Part shown: positions 44,494-53,181 of the stretch, in pieces
Layout of the letters: every line of letters starts with the position of its first letter
How positions within the stretch are numbered: the stretch's first letter is position 1
NCBI RefSeq assembly: GCF_946892675.1
Contig: NZ_CAMPOV010000001.1
Coordinates: forward strand, 2,144,033 to 2,208,032
DNA length: 64,000 bases
DNA from: Arthrobacter sp. Marseille-P9274
GTDB taxonomy: Bacteria > Actinomycetota > Actinomycetes > Actinomycetales > Micrococcaceae
Direction: 5' to 3'
Translations under genes and position numbers: made by a program
Notes under the pieces: model-generated
What the model saw: the letters and a program-made list of their open reading frames with translations, nothing else
Told to the model about the DNA's origin: nothing
The model's database searches: none

Positions 44494-45630
44494 ATGACTG
44501 ACCAGACTGCCAGCCTGGAGGCGGTGCGCCGTGCGTTGGACACCGTGATCGACCCTGAGCTGCGCCGCCCGATCACCGAACTCGGCATGCTCAAGGACGT
44601 GGCCATTGACGACGGCGGCAATGTCACCGTCGAAGTGCTGCTCACGATCGTGGGCTGTCCCCTGCGCGGCACCATCACCGAGGACGTTCGCCGCGCGCTG
44701 GAGCCGCTGGCCGGCGTGGCGGAGGTCACGGTGCTGATGGATGTCATGACCCCCGCCCAGCGCAACGAGCTCAAGGACCGGCTGCAGGCGGGCGGCCGGG
44801 GCAATCCGTTCGCGGACCCTGCCTCGCTGACGCGGATCTATGCCGTCGCCAGCGGCAAGGGCGGCGTCGGAAAGTCCAGCGTCACCGTCAACCTCGCCTG
44901 CGCCATGGCGGCGCAGGGGCTGCGGGTAGGCATCGTCGACGCCGACGTCTATGGCTTCTCGGTCCCCGGGCTGATGGGCATCACCCAAGCCCCCACGCAG
45001 GTGGACGAAATGATCCTGCCGCCGGTGGCTCACGGTGTGAAGGTCATCTCCATCGGCATGTTCGTCACCGGCAACCAGCCCGTCGCCTGGCGCGGGCCGA
45101 TGCTGCACCGGGCGCTGGAACAGTTCCTGACCGACGTGTACTTCGGTGACCTGGATGCGCTCTTCCTGGACCTGCCGCCGGGCACCGGGGACGTGGCCAT
45201 CTCCGTCGCGCAACTGCTTCCGGCCTCGCGCCTGCTGGTCGTCACGACGCCGCAGAGCGCCGCGGCCGACGTGGCCGAACGGGCGGGTTCCATGGCCACG
45301 CAGACCGGCCAGCAGGTGGCAGGCGTGATCGAAAACATGTCCTGGCTGGAGCTGGCCGACGGAAGCCGGCTCGAGGTCTTCGGCACCGGCGGAGGCCGCA
45401 CGCTCGCCGACCGGCTGAGCGCGTCGCTCGGCACGGAGATTCCGCTGCTGGGACAGGTGCCGCTGGAGCAGAGGCTGCGCGAAGGCGGAGACAACGGGCT
45501 GCCGATCGTGCTTGACGACGGCGGGGCCGGACGTTCGCCGGCGGCCGTGGCCCTGAGATCCATCGCCGAGGGCCTTGCGGCCACCCCGCGAGGCCTCGCC
45601 GGGAGGTCGCTGGGGATCGCTCCGGCCTAG
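44494..45630 (+). CDS. mrp: Mrp/NBP35 family ATP-binding protein (iron-sulfur carrier type)
   Basis: A 378-residue protein: an N-terminal MIP18/DUF59 domain (~1-90, VIDPELRRPITELGMLKD and IVGCPLRGTI) and a deviant Walker P-loop ATPase (AVASGKGGVGKSSVTVNLA, then DADVYGFSVPGLMG and LDLPPGTGDVAISV). The family carries iron-sulfur clusters to target proteins. The C-terminal CxxC that binds the bridging cluster is absent; after ENMSWLE the sequence goes straight to LADGSRLEVFG. It starts 3 nt after the DUF1003 gene. Its stop overlaps that of tatB. Confidence 0.88.
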   Translation: MTDQTASLEAVRRALDTVIDPELRRPITELGMLKDVAIDDGGNVTVEVLLTIVGCPLRGTITEDVRRALEPLAGVAEVTVLMDVMTPAQRNELKDRLQAGGRGNPFADPASLTRIYAVASGKGGVGKSSVTVNLACAMAAQGLRVGIVDADVYGFSVPGLMGITQAPTQVDEMILPPVAHGVKVISIGMFVTGNQPVAWRGPMLHRALEQFLTDVYFGDLDALFLDLPPGTGDVAISVAQLLPASRLLVVTTPQSAAADVAERAGSMATQTGQQVAGVIENMSWLELADGSRLEVFGTGGGRTLADRLSASLGTEIPLLGQVPLEQRLREGGDNGLPIVLDDGGAGRSPAAVALRSIAEGLAATPRGLAGRSLGIAPA

Positions 45631-46022
45631 GTCGCCTCGATGTCGAACGGCGCGGGTTGGCCCGGCTCCAGCCGCTCCGCGGCGGCTTGGGTCGGGCGGG
45701 AAACGGCCTTGACCGCAGTACCGGCGGCGCCCGCGGCGGTCGCTCCGGCAGCCGCCGTCGGAAGGTCCTCATCATCGAGCAATGCTTCCTTGATGATGCG
45801 CCGCGGGTCATACTGCCGCGGATCCAGCTTCCGCCAGTCCATGTCCACGATCTCGTCGCCGACTTCCTCGCGCAGCTGCTCTTTCGCGCCGGCCGCCATC
45901 CGGCGAACCTGCTTGACGAGCCGGGCAAGCTGCGCCGCATACTCGGGCAGACGCTCGGGACCGAGCACTATAACGGCGATCACCGCAAGGATGACCAGTT
46001 CCGTTCCGTTAATTCCGAGCAC
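45627..46022 (-). CDS. tatB: Sec-independent protein translocase TatB
   Basis: A 131-residue TatB: one N-terminal membrane helix (GTELVILAVIAVIVLGPERLP, in part LVILAVIAVIVLGPERLP) ending in the Gly-Pro hinge, an amphipathic helix (EYAAQLARLVKQVRRMAAG), then an acidic and Ala-rich tail. TatB recognises twin-arginine signal peptides with TatC. It follows the anti-sigma gene, the conserved position near sigE in actinobacteria. Its last codon is convergent with mrp; the two stop codons share CTAG. Confidence 0.9.
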   Translation of the reverse strand: MLGINGTELVILAVIAVIVLGPERLPEYAAQLARLVKQVRRMAAGAKEQLREEVGDEIVDMDWRKLDPRQYDPRRIIKEALLDDEDLPTAAAGATAAGAAGTAVKAVSRPTQAAAERLEPGQPAPFDIEAT

Positions 46023-46055
46023 GATTGAAGATTACCTGTTCGAGCCGCACGGCAC

Positions 46056-47066
46056 CTAGTTGGCACCCTCTGACCGCGCATCCGCGGGCAGGACCATCTT
46101 GCCCAGGCCGCGGATGATCCTGCTGACCGGATCGTCCAGCGCGGCGGGCCGCGGCACCGTCAGGCGGGACTTCTCCGCGATGATGACCTGGCCGACCATA
46201 TCCGGCAGTTCGGACAATGGTGCATCCGACCACATCGTGTAAGTCACGTCGGCCGAGTTCAGCACGACGGTCCAGTTTGGCCCGGCGCGCAGCCACATGT
46301 CCCGATCCATGCCGTCGATCGGGCGGAACCCGTCAGCGGCCACCGACCGCCCTGTTACGGCGTTGACCGGTGCCACCGCCCTAGCCGCTTCCGGCGCGGC
46401 AGGCTGGGGGCGTTCCACGCCGTGGCGTTGTTCCGTCACCACGACGCTGCCGTCCTCTCCTTCGAGCTCCACCCGGACGGCAGGCTCTCCGGCGACCATC
46501 ATGGTGCGGGCCGATTCGAGTTCGTAGCCCAGCCCGGACAGCTGCGGACAGTTCCAGCCGCTGCGGCGCAGTTGGGCCAACTCCTCCCTGCCCATTTTCT
46601 GTCCGGCCGCCATGCCTCCGAGGTCCACCGTTGTAGTGCCGGCGGCCTGGCCGCCGGCCGATCCGGTCGCCTGCAGGGCGGGCTCTTCGCCGCCCAGGAT
46701 GTACGCCGTGCCGAAGGTCAGCGTGGCGAAACCCGCCGCGGCGCCACAGAGCACCAAGAGGGTCTGGCGCCGGGAGGCGCGCTTGGCCGGCGTCGCGTGC
46801 GAGCCGGGAGCAGCCTTGTCCGCCGAGGGGAGGTAACCACCGGGCCCTTCATCCGCCCTGGCCGGTGCGTTCAGCAGCCGGCCCGTCAGGTCCGGACCGG
46901 GCGGGGGCACGTCAAGGGAGCGCAAACGCTCCTGCAGGGCACGGTGTTCCGCGATCCAGCTCCGGCAGCGTTCGCAGCTGGCCAGATGGCGTTCGAAACC
47001 GGGTCGGCGGTCATCGTCAAGCTCACCGTCCAGGTAGTCCGCCATGTCACGTTCGGGATGACGCAT
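46056..47066 (-). CDS. Anti-sigma factor, zinc-finger type (RseA-like)
   Basis: A 336-residue membrane anti-sigma factor. The cytoplasmic N-terminus carries a ZAS-like zinc motif (DYLDGELDDD, then HLASCERCRSW: His-x3-Cys-x2-Cys), which should bind and hold SigE. One membrane helix is at ~104-128 (TLLVLCGAAAGFATLTFGTAY), and the remaining ~210 residues lie outside. The external part (~180-330) is unlike short RseA of mycobacteria and could be a sensor domain. It lies 7 nt after sigE, the normal sigma/anti-sigma arrangement. Confidence 0.85.
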   Translation of the reverse strand: MRHPERDMADYLDGELDDDRRPGFERHLASCERCRSWIAEHRALQERLRSLDVPPPGPDLTGRLLNAPARADEGPGGYLPSADKAAPGSHATPAKRASRRQTLLVLCGAAAGFATLTFGTAYILGGEEPALQATGSAGGQAAGTTTVDLGGMAAGQKMGREELAQLRRSGWNCPQLSGLGYELESARTMMVAGEPAVRVELEGEDGSVVVTEQRHGVERPQPAAPEAARAVAPVNAVTGRSVAADGFRPIDGMDRDMWLRAGPNWTVVLNSADVTYTMWSDAPLSELPDMVGQVIIAEKSRLTVPRPAALDDPVSRIIRGLGKMVLPADARSEGAN

Positions 47067-47073
47067 GGTGGAT

Positions 47074-47682
47074 TCAGAGCACTCCTGCTACTCGCGGCAG
47101 CTTCAGCCGGGAGACCCGCTTGGCCGCCGGATCCCGGTGCGCCAGCTTCTCGCGCAGCATGGTGCGCCCCCGGTGGATGCGGGACCGGACCGTGCCGAGC
47201 TTGACGCCGAGCGCCTCGGACACTTCGTCGTAGGAGAGACCCTCCAGGTCGCAAAGGACCACGGCGGCACGGAAGTCCGGCGGCAGTTCTTCCAGGGCAG
47301 CCTGGACATCGATGTCCAAGTTGTTGAACTCGAAGCTCCGCTCCGGGCCGGGATCCTTCCCGGGGATCTTGGCCTCGGCGTCCTCGGACAGGCCGTCGAA
47401 GCGGATCCTGCTCTTGCGGCGGGCCTGGTCGAGGAAAAGGTTCGTCGTGATGCGGTGCAGCCAGCCATCCAGCGTGCCAGGCTTGAAGTTCTCCAGGGAA
47501 CGAAACACCCGTACGAACACTTCCTGGGTGAGGTCCTCGGCGTCGTGCTTGTTTCCGGTGAGGCGATATGCGAGCCGGTAGACCTTGGCCGAGTGGTTGA
47601 CCACGACTTCTTCCCACGTCGGGGCCGTCCAGTCCGCCGCCGGGGCAGGCGCGTCCTGAGGGACCGGTCGGTGCTTGGTCAT
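47074..47682 (-). CDS. sigE: ECF RNA polymerase sigma factor SigE
   Basis: A 202-residue extracytoplasmic-function sigma factor. Region 2 (~28-95: [33 protein letters not shown], seen in pieces [18 protein letters not shown]) binds the -10, and region 4 (~130-185: [28 protein letters not shown], in part [14 protein letters not shown]) binds the -35. It resembles Rv1221 SigE, an envelope-stress sigma. GGAGGGGAG precedes the ATG. The downstream anti-sigma gene supports release upon stress. Confidence 0.92.
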   Translation of the reverse strand: MTKHRPVPQDAPAPAADWTAPTWEEVVVNHSAKVYRLAYRLTGNKHDAEDLTQEVFVRVFRSLENFKPGTLDGWLHRITTNLFLDQARRKSRIRFDGLSEDAEAKIPGKDPGPERSFEFNNLDIDVQAALEELPPDFRAAVVLCDLEGLSYDEVSEALGVKLGTVRSRIHRGRTMLREKLAHRDPAAKRVSRLKLPRVAGVL

Positions 47683-47906
47683 GGTGTCTCCCCTCCGCGG
47701 CTGCCGTGACTCCCCCGCGGGTTCATCCTTTGATCAGCCGGTACGTGCTGTTTAACGCGCATGTCCATCCTGCCTCGGAAAGCTGGGAGAATTCTGGTAG
47801 CAGGCTGCAAAAAGAACGATGGGGCCCCGGCCCGTATAGAGCCGGGGGACAGCCGGACAGTAGGCTAGGCAGGGCCGCACAAAAACGATCGAGGAAGCGA
47901 AGGTTC
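47683..47906. promoter_or_regulatory. Divergent upstream region of sigE and the O-methyltransferase
   Basis: A 224-nt gene-free region. Towards sigE it has GTTAAAC near 47752 and the strong ribosome site; towards the methyltransferase it has TAGGCTAGGCAG near 47862 and a GCGAAGG site. No clear SigE autoregulatory motif (GGAAC-N-GTT) could be found by eye. Confidence 0.35.
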
Positions 47907-48539
47907 ATGAGCGCAGACAAGCAGACCAGCTGGTCCTACACGGAGGGATTGCCCGCCGAGGATGAGGTGCTGCTCCGCGCCCGCGAACGCTCCCGGGAGC
48001 TTGGAGTGGCTTCGGTCAGCCCGGGCGTTGCCGCCGCCTTGACCGTCCTCGCCGCCGGGTCAAAGGCACACACCGTCGTCGAGGTCGGCTCCGGCGCCGG
48101 CGTTTCCGGCGTCTGCCTGCTGCGAGGCTTGCCCGCCAACGCCGTCCTGACGACGATCGATTCGGACGTGGACCACCTGCGTGCCGCCCGGGAGTCATAC
48201 CTGGAGGCTGGTATCCCCAGCAACCGCACGCGCACCATCTCGGGCCGGGCGGCAGACGTCCTCCCCCGGCTCACGGACGGCGCCTACGACTTGGTGTTCA
48301 TCGACGCCGACAAGCCCTCGTACCCGCTTTACCTGGACCAGGCCGCCCGGCTGCTCAAGAGCGGCGGCATGCTCATCATCAACGACGCTTTGGACCGCGA
48401 CCGGGTCTCGGATCCGGCCATCCGGGACGACACGACCAACATCCTGCGTCAGGTGGGCAAGGCGGTACGGGAGAACGAGTCCTTCCTCTCGACCATCCTC
48501 CCCACCGGCGACGGGCTCCTGCTGGCCGTCAAGCGGTGA
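47907..48539 (+). CDS. O-methyltransferase (class I, family 3)
   Basis: A 210-residue SAM-dependent O-methyltransferase of the catechol/caffeoyl-CoA type. Motif I is VVEVGSGAGVSGVCLLRGL, with the Asp in TTIDSDVDHL; the metal-binding motif is LVFIDADKPSYPLY. It resembles Rv1220c, which is also divergent from sigE. Substrate unknown. The ATG follows a GCGAAGG site. Its final 11 nt overlap the end of the convergent aminopeptidase gene. Confidence 0.85.
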   Translation: MSADKQTSWSYTEGLPAEDEVLLRARERSRELGVASVSPGVAAALTVLAAGSKAHTVVEVGSGAGVSGVCLLRGLPANAVLTTIDSDVDHLRAARESYLEAGIPSNRTRTISGRAADVLPRLTDGAYDLVFIDADKPSYPLYLDQAARLLKSGGMLIINDALDRDRVSDPAIRDDTTNILRQVGKAVRENESFLSTILPTGDGLLLAVKR

Positions 48540-50124
48540 GGTAGGACAGCAGCAGCCGCGTGCCGAAGCCCGTGGCGCCCTTGGTTACCTCGGCCTCGTC
48601 CGCCGTGGCGCGGGCGGGCCCCGCAATATCCAGGTGGACCCATGGGACGTCACCGACGAACTCCCGCAGGAACAGTGCCGCCGTGATGGAACCGGCAGAG
48701 ACCTTGGAGCCCGGCGAGGAAATGTGCGACAGGTCCGCGATGTCCGAGTCCAGGGAGAACCGGTACTCCTCCGCCACCTCGGCCAGCGGCATGTGCCAGA
48801 CCCGGTCGCCCGAGGCCTCGCCCGCTGCTTCGAAGGCGGTCACCAGGTGCGGCGCCGTGGCGTAGAGCGCGGCGTGCCGGCGGCCCAGGCCCATGGATGC
48901 CGCGCCGGTCAGGGTCGCGATGTCGATCAGTTCGTCCGGAGCCAGTTGTCCGACGGCGTAGGCTAGGGCGTCCGCGAGCACCATTCGGCCCTCCGCGTCC
49001 GTGTTGCCGATCTCCACCGTCGTGCCGCCGTACACGGATACGACGTCCCCCGGCCGGTAGGAGGCCGCCCCGATGGCGTTTTCCGCCAGCGCCAGCAGAC
49101 CGGTAACGCGGTGCCTCACTCCCAGCTCCGCGGCCGCGTTGAGCACCGAAAGTACGACGCCGGCGCCCGCCATGTCCGTTTTCATCGGGACCATCGACTC
49201 GCGCGGCTTGAGCGAAATGCCTCCGGTGTCGAAGGTGATGCCCTTCCCGACCAGCACTACGTGCCGGGCGTCCGGGACCGGGTCCTGCGGCGAGTAGGTC
49301 AGTTGGACCAGCCGCGAGCCGTACTGCGAGGCACTGCCGACGGCGAGCAGCCCGCCAAAGCCGGCAGCGGCCAGTTCTGCCTCGTCCCAGATCCGCACCT
49401 CCAGCCCGGCGGAGTCGGCGAGCCGCTGGGCCTGTCCGGCGATCCAGGCAGGGTTCTTCACGTTCGACGGCATGTTGGCGAGGTTCCGGGACAGCCAGAC
49501 GGCGCGCCCGGTCGCGGTCGCGGCCGAAACTGCGGCCGCGGATACGCCGCTGAGTTCGAGTTCGGCGGCCACTGCCTGGGGCGCCGGCGACGTGCCGGCC
49601 CTCGGCGGACGGTAGCCGCCCAGAAGGAAGCCCTCGATGAACGCCTGCTGCGCTGCCTCGGGCAGTCCGTCCACCACGCTGGAGCGGACAGTACCCGCGC
49701 CCAGGGTTGCCTTCGCCAAGGCGGCGCCGGCCTTGCGCAGGCTCGGCGGCGCCTCGTCCCCGACGCCCAGGAACACGAGCCGCTTGGGCAGCCGCTGCTC
49801 CTGCCGGGGCGCCGTCGCATTCAGGATTTCCCCCGCCTTGCCGGTCACCGAGTGCACCTCGGCCAGCAGGGTGACGTCCACGCCGTACCGCGCCGCCGCT
49901 TCCGCTGCCCCGCGGCGCGGCTGCGGAGTGGCCCGCTCGCCGTCGTTGGCGGACGTGGCGCCCTGCGCCACCGGCACGACAAGGACGTCCGCCGACGATT
50001 CCAGCCCCGGAGCGTGGCTGTCCAGCGCCGGCCGCGGCACGATCCGGGGCAAACGCGCCGAAACCAGGGCCTCCTCCAGCGTGCGGGCGGTCTCTTCCTC
50101 CGGTGTCAGGGCTGATTGCACCAC
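48529..50124 (-). CDS. pepA: Leucyl aminopeptidase (M17, PepA)
   Basis: A 531-residue bi-metal aminopeptidase. The M17 signature NTDAEGRM is present, together with the catalytic lysine and ligand segments VGKGITFDTGGISLKP and MKTDMAGAGVV. The N-terminal macro-like domain (~35-185) is the typical hexamer-forming region. It releases N-terminal amino acids in peptide turnover. It lies 12 nt downstream of the DUF3117 gene. Confidence 0.92.
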   Translation of the reverse strand: MVQSALTPEEETARTLEEALVSARLPRIVPRPALDSHAPGLESSADVLVVPVAQGATSANDGERATPQPRRGAAEAAARYGVDVTLLAEVHSVTGKAGEILNATAPRQEQRLPKRLVFLGVGDEAPPSLRKAGAALAKATLGAGTVRSSVVDGLPEAAQQAFIEGFLLGGYRPPRAGTSPAPQAVAAELELSGVSAAAVSAATATGRAVWLSRNLANMPSNVKNPAWIAGQAQRLADSAGLEVRIWDEAELAAAGFGGLLAVGSASQYGSRLVQLTYSPQDPVPDARHVVLVGKGITFDTGGISLKPRESMVPMKTDMAGAGVVLSVLNAAAELGVRHRVTGLLALAENAIGAASYRPGDVVSVYGGTTVEIGNTDAEGRMVLADALAYAVGQLAPDELIDIATLTGAASMGLGRRHAALYATAPHLVTAFEAAGEASGDRVWHMPLAEVAEEYRFSLDSDIADLSHISSPGSKVSAGSITAALFLREFVGDVPWVHLDIAGPARATADEAEVTKGATGFGTRLLLSYLTA

Positions 50125-50136
50125 GTCGGCCGATAC

Positions 50137-50316
50137 CTAGCTGGCGACGGCGTCGGTCACGCCCAGCAGGCAATCCCTCAGGTTGCTCGCCTCTTCGGCG
50201 TTCAGTTCGAGCACCAGGCGGCCGCCACCATCGATCGGCACCCGCAGAATGAGGCTGCGCCCTTCCTTGGTGACCTCCATAGGTCCTTCTCCGGTACGCG
50301 GTTTCATCGCAGCCAT
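50137..50316 (-). CDS. DUF3117 family protein
   Basis: A 59-residue protein: MAAMKPRTGEGPMEVTKEGR, RSLILRVPIDGGGRLVLEL and NAEEASNLRDCLLG. It matches DUF3117, a small actinobacterial family of unknown function that is highly conserved. AAGGGATATCC precedes the ATG; the first 50 codons upstream in the same frame are not part of the family. One cysteine, no membrane segment. Confidence 0.85.
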   Translation of the reverse strand: MAAMKPRTGEGPMEVTKEGRSLILRVPIDGGGRLVLELNAEEASNLRDCLLGVTDAVAS

Positions 50317-50482
50317 CTGGATATCCCTTCCACCGAGGGGCATCGGTCTTTCGTCCCGCGCCCGCCAACACAGCACGGCCGGACCGCGACGATCCGCCGT
50401 GCTACAACTAGACCCATTATCGCGTACATCACAAGCCGGTACGAAATCAATGCCGGCTGTGGCGTGCCGCACTCGTCCCCGG

Positions 50483-51718
50483 TCAGGGCGGGTAATCGCC
50501 GCCTCCGGGCAGTTCCGCCCAGGACCAGAGCCATGTCACCCAGACTATCTGTCCGGCCAGGAACGCCGCCGCCAGGCAGATCCGGTAGGCCCTGCTCCGG
50601 GAGGCCATCGCTGCCACCAGCGCGAGCGGGAACAGCGGCAGCAGCAGCCGGAAGGTGCTGGTCTGCGGGTGCAGGAACACGAACAGATAGCCCAGGTACG
50701 CCGCGCACCACAGCCGCAGTTCGACGCCCATGCGCCGCGCGGTCGCGCTGGTCAGCACCAGCACCGCAGCGGCGAGCACCACCAGCGGCGCGAGGACCCC
50801 GCCGACCGGTCCGAACAGGTCCGCGCCCATGTCGTACCAGGGTTTGAACGGGATGAGGTCCGTGCCGCGCCAGGCCGTCTCCGTATCGGTGTAGGCGCGC
50901 AGCTCTCCGGTGGCCATCCAGGCCACCACCGGCCAGGTCATGGCTCCGGCACAGCTGGCCAGGCCCAGCGTCGCGATCCGTACGAACTCGCCCGGATCGA
51001 GCGGGTCCTCGGTCCGCCGGCGCAGCCGCCAGAGCAGGTAGAGGCCCATCATCGCCGCAAACGGGACGCCGGTGGGCCTGGACAGGCACATCATCAGGAC
51101 GATCGGGATGGCCAGCAGGAACCGGCGCCTGATCACCAGGTAGAGGCTTCCGGCCAGCAGGGCCAGGTTCAGCGACTCGGCATACGGGACCTGCAGGATC
51201 GCGGAGACGGGGAAAACCGCCACGAACACGGTGCCCCAGAGCGCGGTGGCGTGCACGGCGAACAGCCGGAAGATGCGGTAGATCAGCAGCGCCGCGGCGA
51301 ACCCCGCCAGCGTGGCCACCGCCGGGGCGAGACTTTGCCAGGGCAGCCCCGTCAACGCGTTGAGGCCACGGATCAGCGCCGGAAACAGCGCATAGAACGC
51401 CCATTGGTTCTCCAGCGCCCGCCCGTCGAGGCCGCGCGGGATCTCCTCCGGATACCCCTGCCGGTAGATCTGCTCGTACCACGCGCTGTCCCAGATCCCG
51501 ACGAAGGACAGGTAGTCCGGGTGGGCGCTGCCCCAAGGGCTCGGGCCCTGCTGGCGGGCCACGGCCAGGAAGACGCAGAGCGAAAAGAGCCGGGCCAGCC
51601 CGTAAGCGAGCAGGACCTGGACCCACCAAGGCCATCCGGCCAGGCGCTTGCTCCAGTGCTGCACGTGGCCGCGCACGAGGGAACGCGGGCCCCGGCGCCC
51701 CTCTTCCATGCCGGTCAC
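50483..51718 (-). CDS. Multi-spanning GT-C (PIG-V-like) mannosyltransferase
   Basis: A 411-residue membrane protein with about ten hydrophobic segments. The first loop has IWDSAWYEQIYRQGYP, the WD-x-WY pattern typical of PIG-V-type polyprenyl-phosphate-dependent mannosyltransferases, and a second conserved patch is LQVPYAESLNLALL. It probably transfers a sugar to a cell-envelope molecule; donor and acceptor are unknown. GTG start in a GTGA overlap with the DivIVA-like gene upstream, so the two are coupled. Confidence 0.75.
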   Translation of the reverse strand: MTGMEEGRRGPRSLVRGHVQHWSKRLAGWPWWVQVLLAYGLARLFSLCVFLAVARQQGPSPWGSAHPDYLSFVGIWDSAWYEQIYRQGYPEEIPRGLDGRALENQWAFYALFPALIRGLNALTGLPWQSLAPAVATLAGFAAALLIYRIFRLFAVHATALWGTVFVAVFPVSAILQVPYAESLNLALLAGSLYLVIRRRFLLAIPIVLMMCLSRPTGVPFAAMMGLYLLWRLRRRTEDPLDPGEFVRIATLGLASCAGAMTWPVVAWMATGELRAYTDTETAWRGTDLIPFKPWYDMGADLFGPVGGVLAPLVVLAAAVLVLTSATARRMGVELRLWCAAYLGYLFVFLHPQTSTFRLLLPLFPLALVAAMASRSRAYRICLAAAFLAGQIVWVTWLWSWAELPGGGDYPP

Positions 51719-52089
51719 GATTGTGGCGCCGGCGGCGGGACGTCGTCGTTCTTCCAGTGTTCCTGCCTCCTGAGCTGAGCGATCGTCGTGTCCCGGTCCG
51801 CGAGCGCATCGCGAAGCGCATCCAGCACCTGGTCCACCTGGTCCATCCGGTAACCGCGCAGCCCCACCGAGAAGCGGAGCCGTTCGACGTCCTCGGCCCC
51901 GGGCCGCTCGGGGAGCAGCACAGGCGGCAGCCGGGGGTCGGACTCGCTCAGGCCCTCGAGCCTCACGACCTCCCCGTGCTGCCAGCCGGCTCCAGCCGAT
52001 GGAGGTGTGCCGCGGCTGAAACGTCCCGAAACCGCCACGGCCACCGCACCGGCGGCGGCGATGGCGAGGAAGACCAGGAACAGGCTCAC
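51715..52089 (-). CDS. Membrane-anchored DivIVA-domain protein
   Basis: A 124-residue protein with one N-terminal membrane helix (LFLVFLAIAAAGAVAVAVSG), a linker, and a C-terminal DivIVA-like motif LRGYRMDQVDQVLDALRDAL, which is the membrane-curvature/polar targeting domain in DivIVA. It lacks the long coiled coil of full DivIVA. GTG start; coupled to the GT-C protein by a GTGA overlap, hinting at a role in envelope growth. Confidence 0.75.
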   Translation of the reverse strand: MSLFLVFLAIAAAGAVAVAVSGRFSRGTPPSAGAGWQHGEVVRLEGLSESDPRLPPVLLPERPGAEDVERLRFSVGLRGYRMDQVDQVLDALRDALADRDTTIAQLRRQEHWKNDDVPPPAPQS

Positions 52090-52221
52090 AGCACCATCGT
52101 GCCAGATGCGCAGGACCGCGTCCGACTGCTACAGCGAGCCGCCGCCAGCGGGAGGGAGGCCGGGCGCGCGGCGGTCAACGGCCGGTGCTACGCGCTCCCC
52201 GGGCCGCACGGACTTCGCGCC

Positions 52222-53028
52222 CTACATCGACTCCGTCGTCGGCCGGCGGCGTCCGTTGCGGACGGACAGCCCCGCCATGATGTGCTCGACGGCTTCGTCG
52301 GCCGTGTCCACCACGCTGACCAGGTCCAGGTCCGCCTCGGCAATCATGCCTTCTCCGAGCAGTGTGCTCTTGACCCAGTCGATCAGCGGGCTCCAGAACG
52401 AACCGCCGACCAGGACGATCGGGAACGACGTCACCTTCTGCGTCTGGACGAGCACCATGGCCTCGAACAGTTCATCCATGGTCCCGAGGCCGCCGGGCAG
52501 CACGATGAAGCCTTGGGCGTACTTCACGAACATCGTCTTCCGCGCGAAGAAGTACCGGAAGTTGATGCCCAGGTCCACCCAGTCGTTCAGGCCCTGTTCG
52601 AACGGCAGCTCGATGCCCAGTCCGACGGAAAGTCCGCCGGCTTCGCTGGCCCCCTTGTTGGCGGCCTCCATCGACCCGGGGCCGCCGCCGGTGATGACGG
52701 CGAAGTTCCGCTCGACCAGCAGGCGGCCGATCTGCTCGGCGATGTCGTAGTGCACCGTCCCCGGCCTCGTGCGCGCCGAACCGAACACACTGATGGCCGG
52801 ACCGAGTTCCGCCAGGGTCCCGAACCCTTCGACGAACTCGCTCTGGATGCGCAGGACGCGCCACGGGTCCGTGTGGGTGAAGTCCTCCCGGTCCCGGGTG
52901 TCGAGAAGGTACTGGTCCGCCTGCGGGATATTGGCCTGCGAGCGACGCAGTTCCACCGAACCTTTGTGCCGGGCGGGCAGGCGTGCCGCCAGATCCGACG
53001 GCAGCGGAACATCTTGCTGGTTACTCAT
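52222..53028 (-). CDS. LOG-family (TIGR00730) Rossmann-fold protein
   Basis: A 268-residue protein with ITGGGPGSMEAANKGASEAGG (in part GGGPGSMEAANKGA), the nucleotide loop, and VLPGGLGTMDELFEAM, the catalytic PGGxGTxxE motif of LOG-type cytokinin riboside 5'-monophosphate phosphoribohydrolases. In bacteria the physiological nucleotide is uncertain. The ATG at 53028 is chosen over the GTG one codon earlier because the TAGCCT box then lies exactly 6 nt upstream. Confidence 0.88.
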   Translation of the reverse strand: MSNQQDVPLPSDLAARLPARHKGSVELRRSQANIPQADQYLLDTRDREDFTHTDPWRVLRIQSEFVEGFGTLAELGPAISVFGSARTRPGTVHYDIAEQIGRLLVERNFAVITGGGPGSMEAANKGASEAGGLSVGLGIELPFEQGLNDWVDLGINFRYFFARKTMFVKYAQGFIVLPGGLGTMDELFEAMVLVQTQKVTSFPIVLVGGSFWSPLIDWVKSTLLGEGMIAEADLDLVSVVDTADEAVEHIMAGLSVRNGRRRPTTESM

Positions 53029-53034
53029 CACCCA

Positions 53035-53040
53035 AGGCTA
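53035..53040 (-). promoter_or_regulatory. -10 box for the LOG-family gene
   Basis: TAGCCT on the minus strand, 6 nt before the ATG at 53028; leaderless. Confidence 0.5.
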
Positions 53041-53169
53041 CAGATCCGGGCGGCCCGGGCGCCTCCTTTCACGATATTTCCCCTGCTCGGCGGGGATCGG
53101 CGGAGGTTTCTCTTGAATCACGATTGAAGCAGGAGGGGCGAAATGCGTGGCATGCGGGGAAACGTTCGC

Positions 53170-53175
53170 TAGATT
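53170..53175 (+). promoter_or_regulatory. -10 box for gluABCD
   Basis: TAGATT, 6 nt before the ATG at 53182, with no ribosome site; leaderless. Confidence 0.5.
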
Positions 53176-53181
53176 CAAGTC

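Noticed and set aside
52090-52221. Small gene in the gap between the DivIVA-like and LOG-family genes
   Set aside because: No frame with a plausible start and ribosome site is visible in this 132-nt gap.
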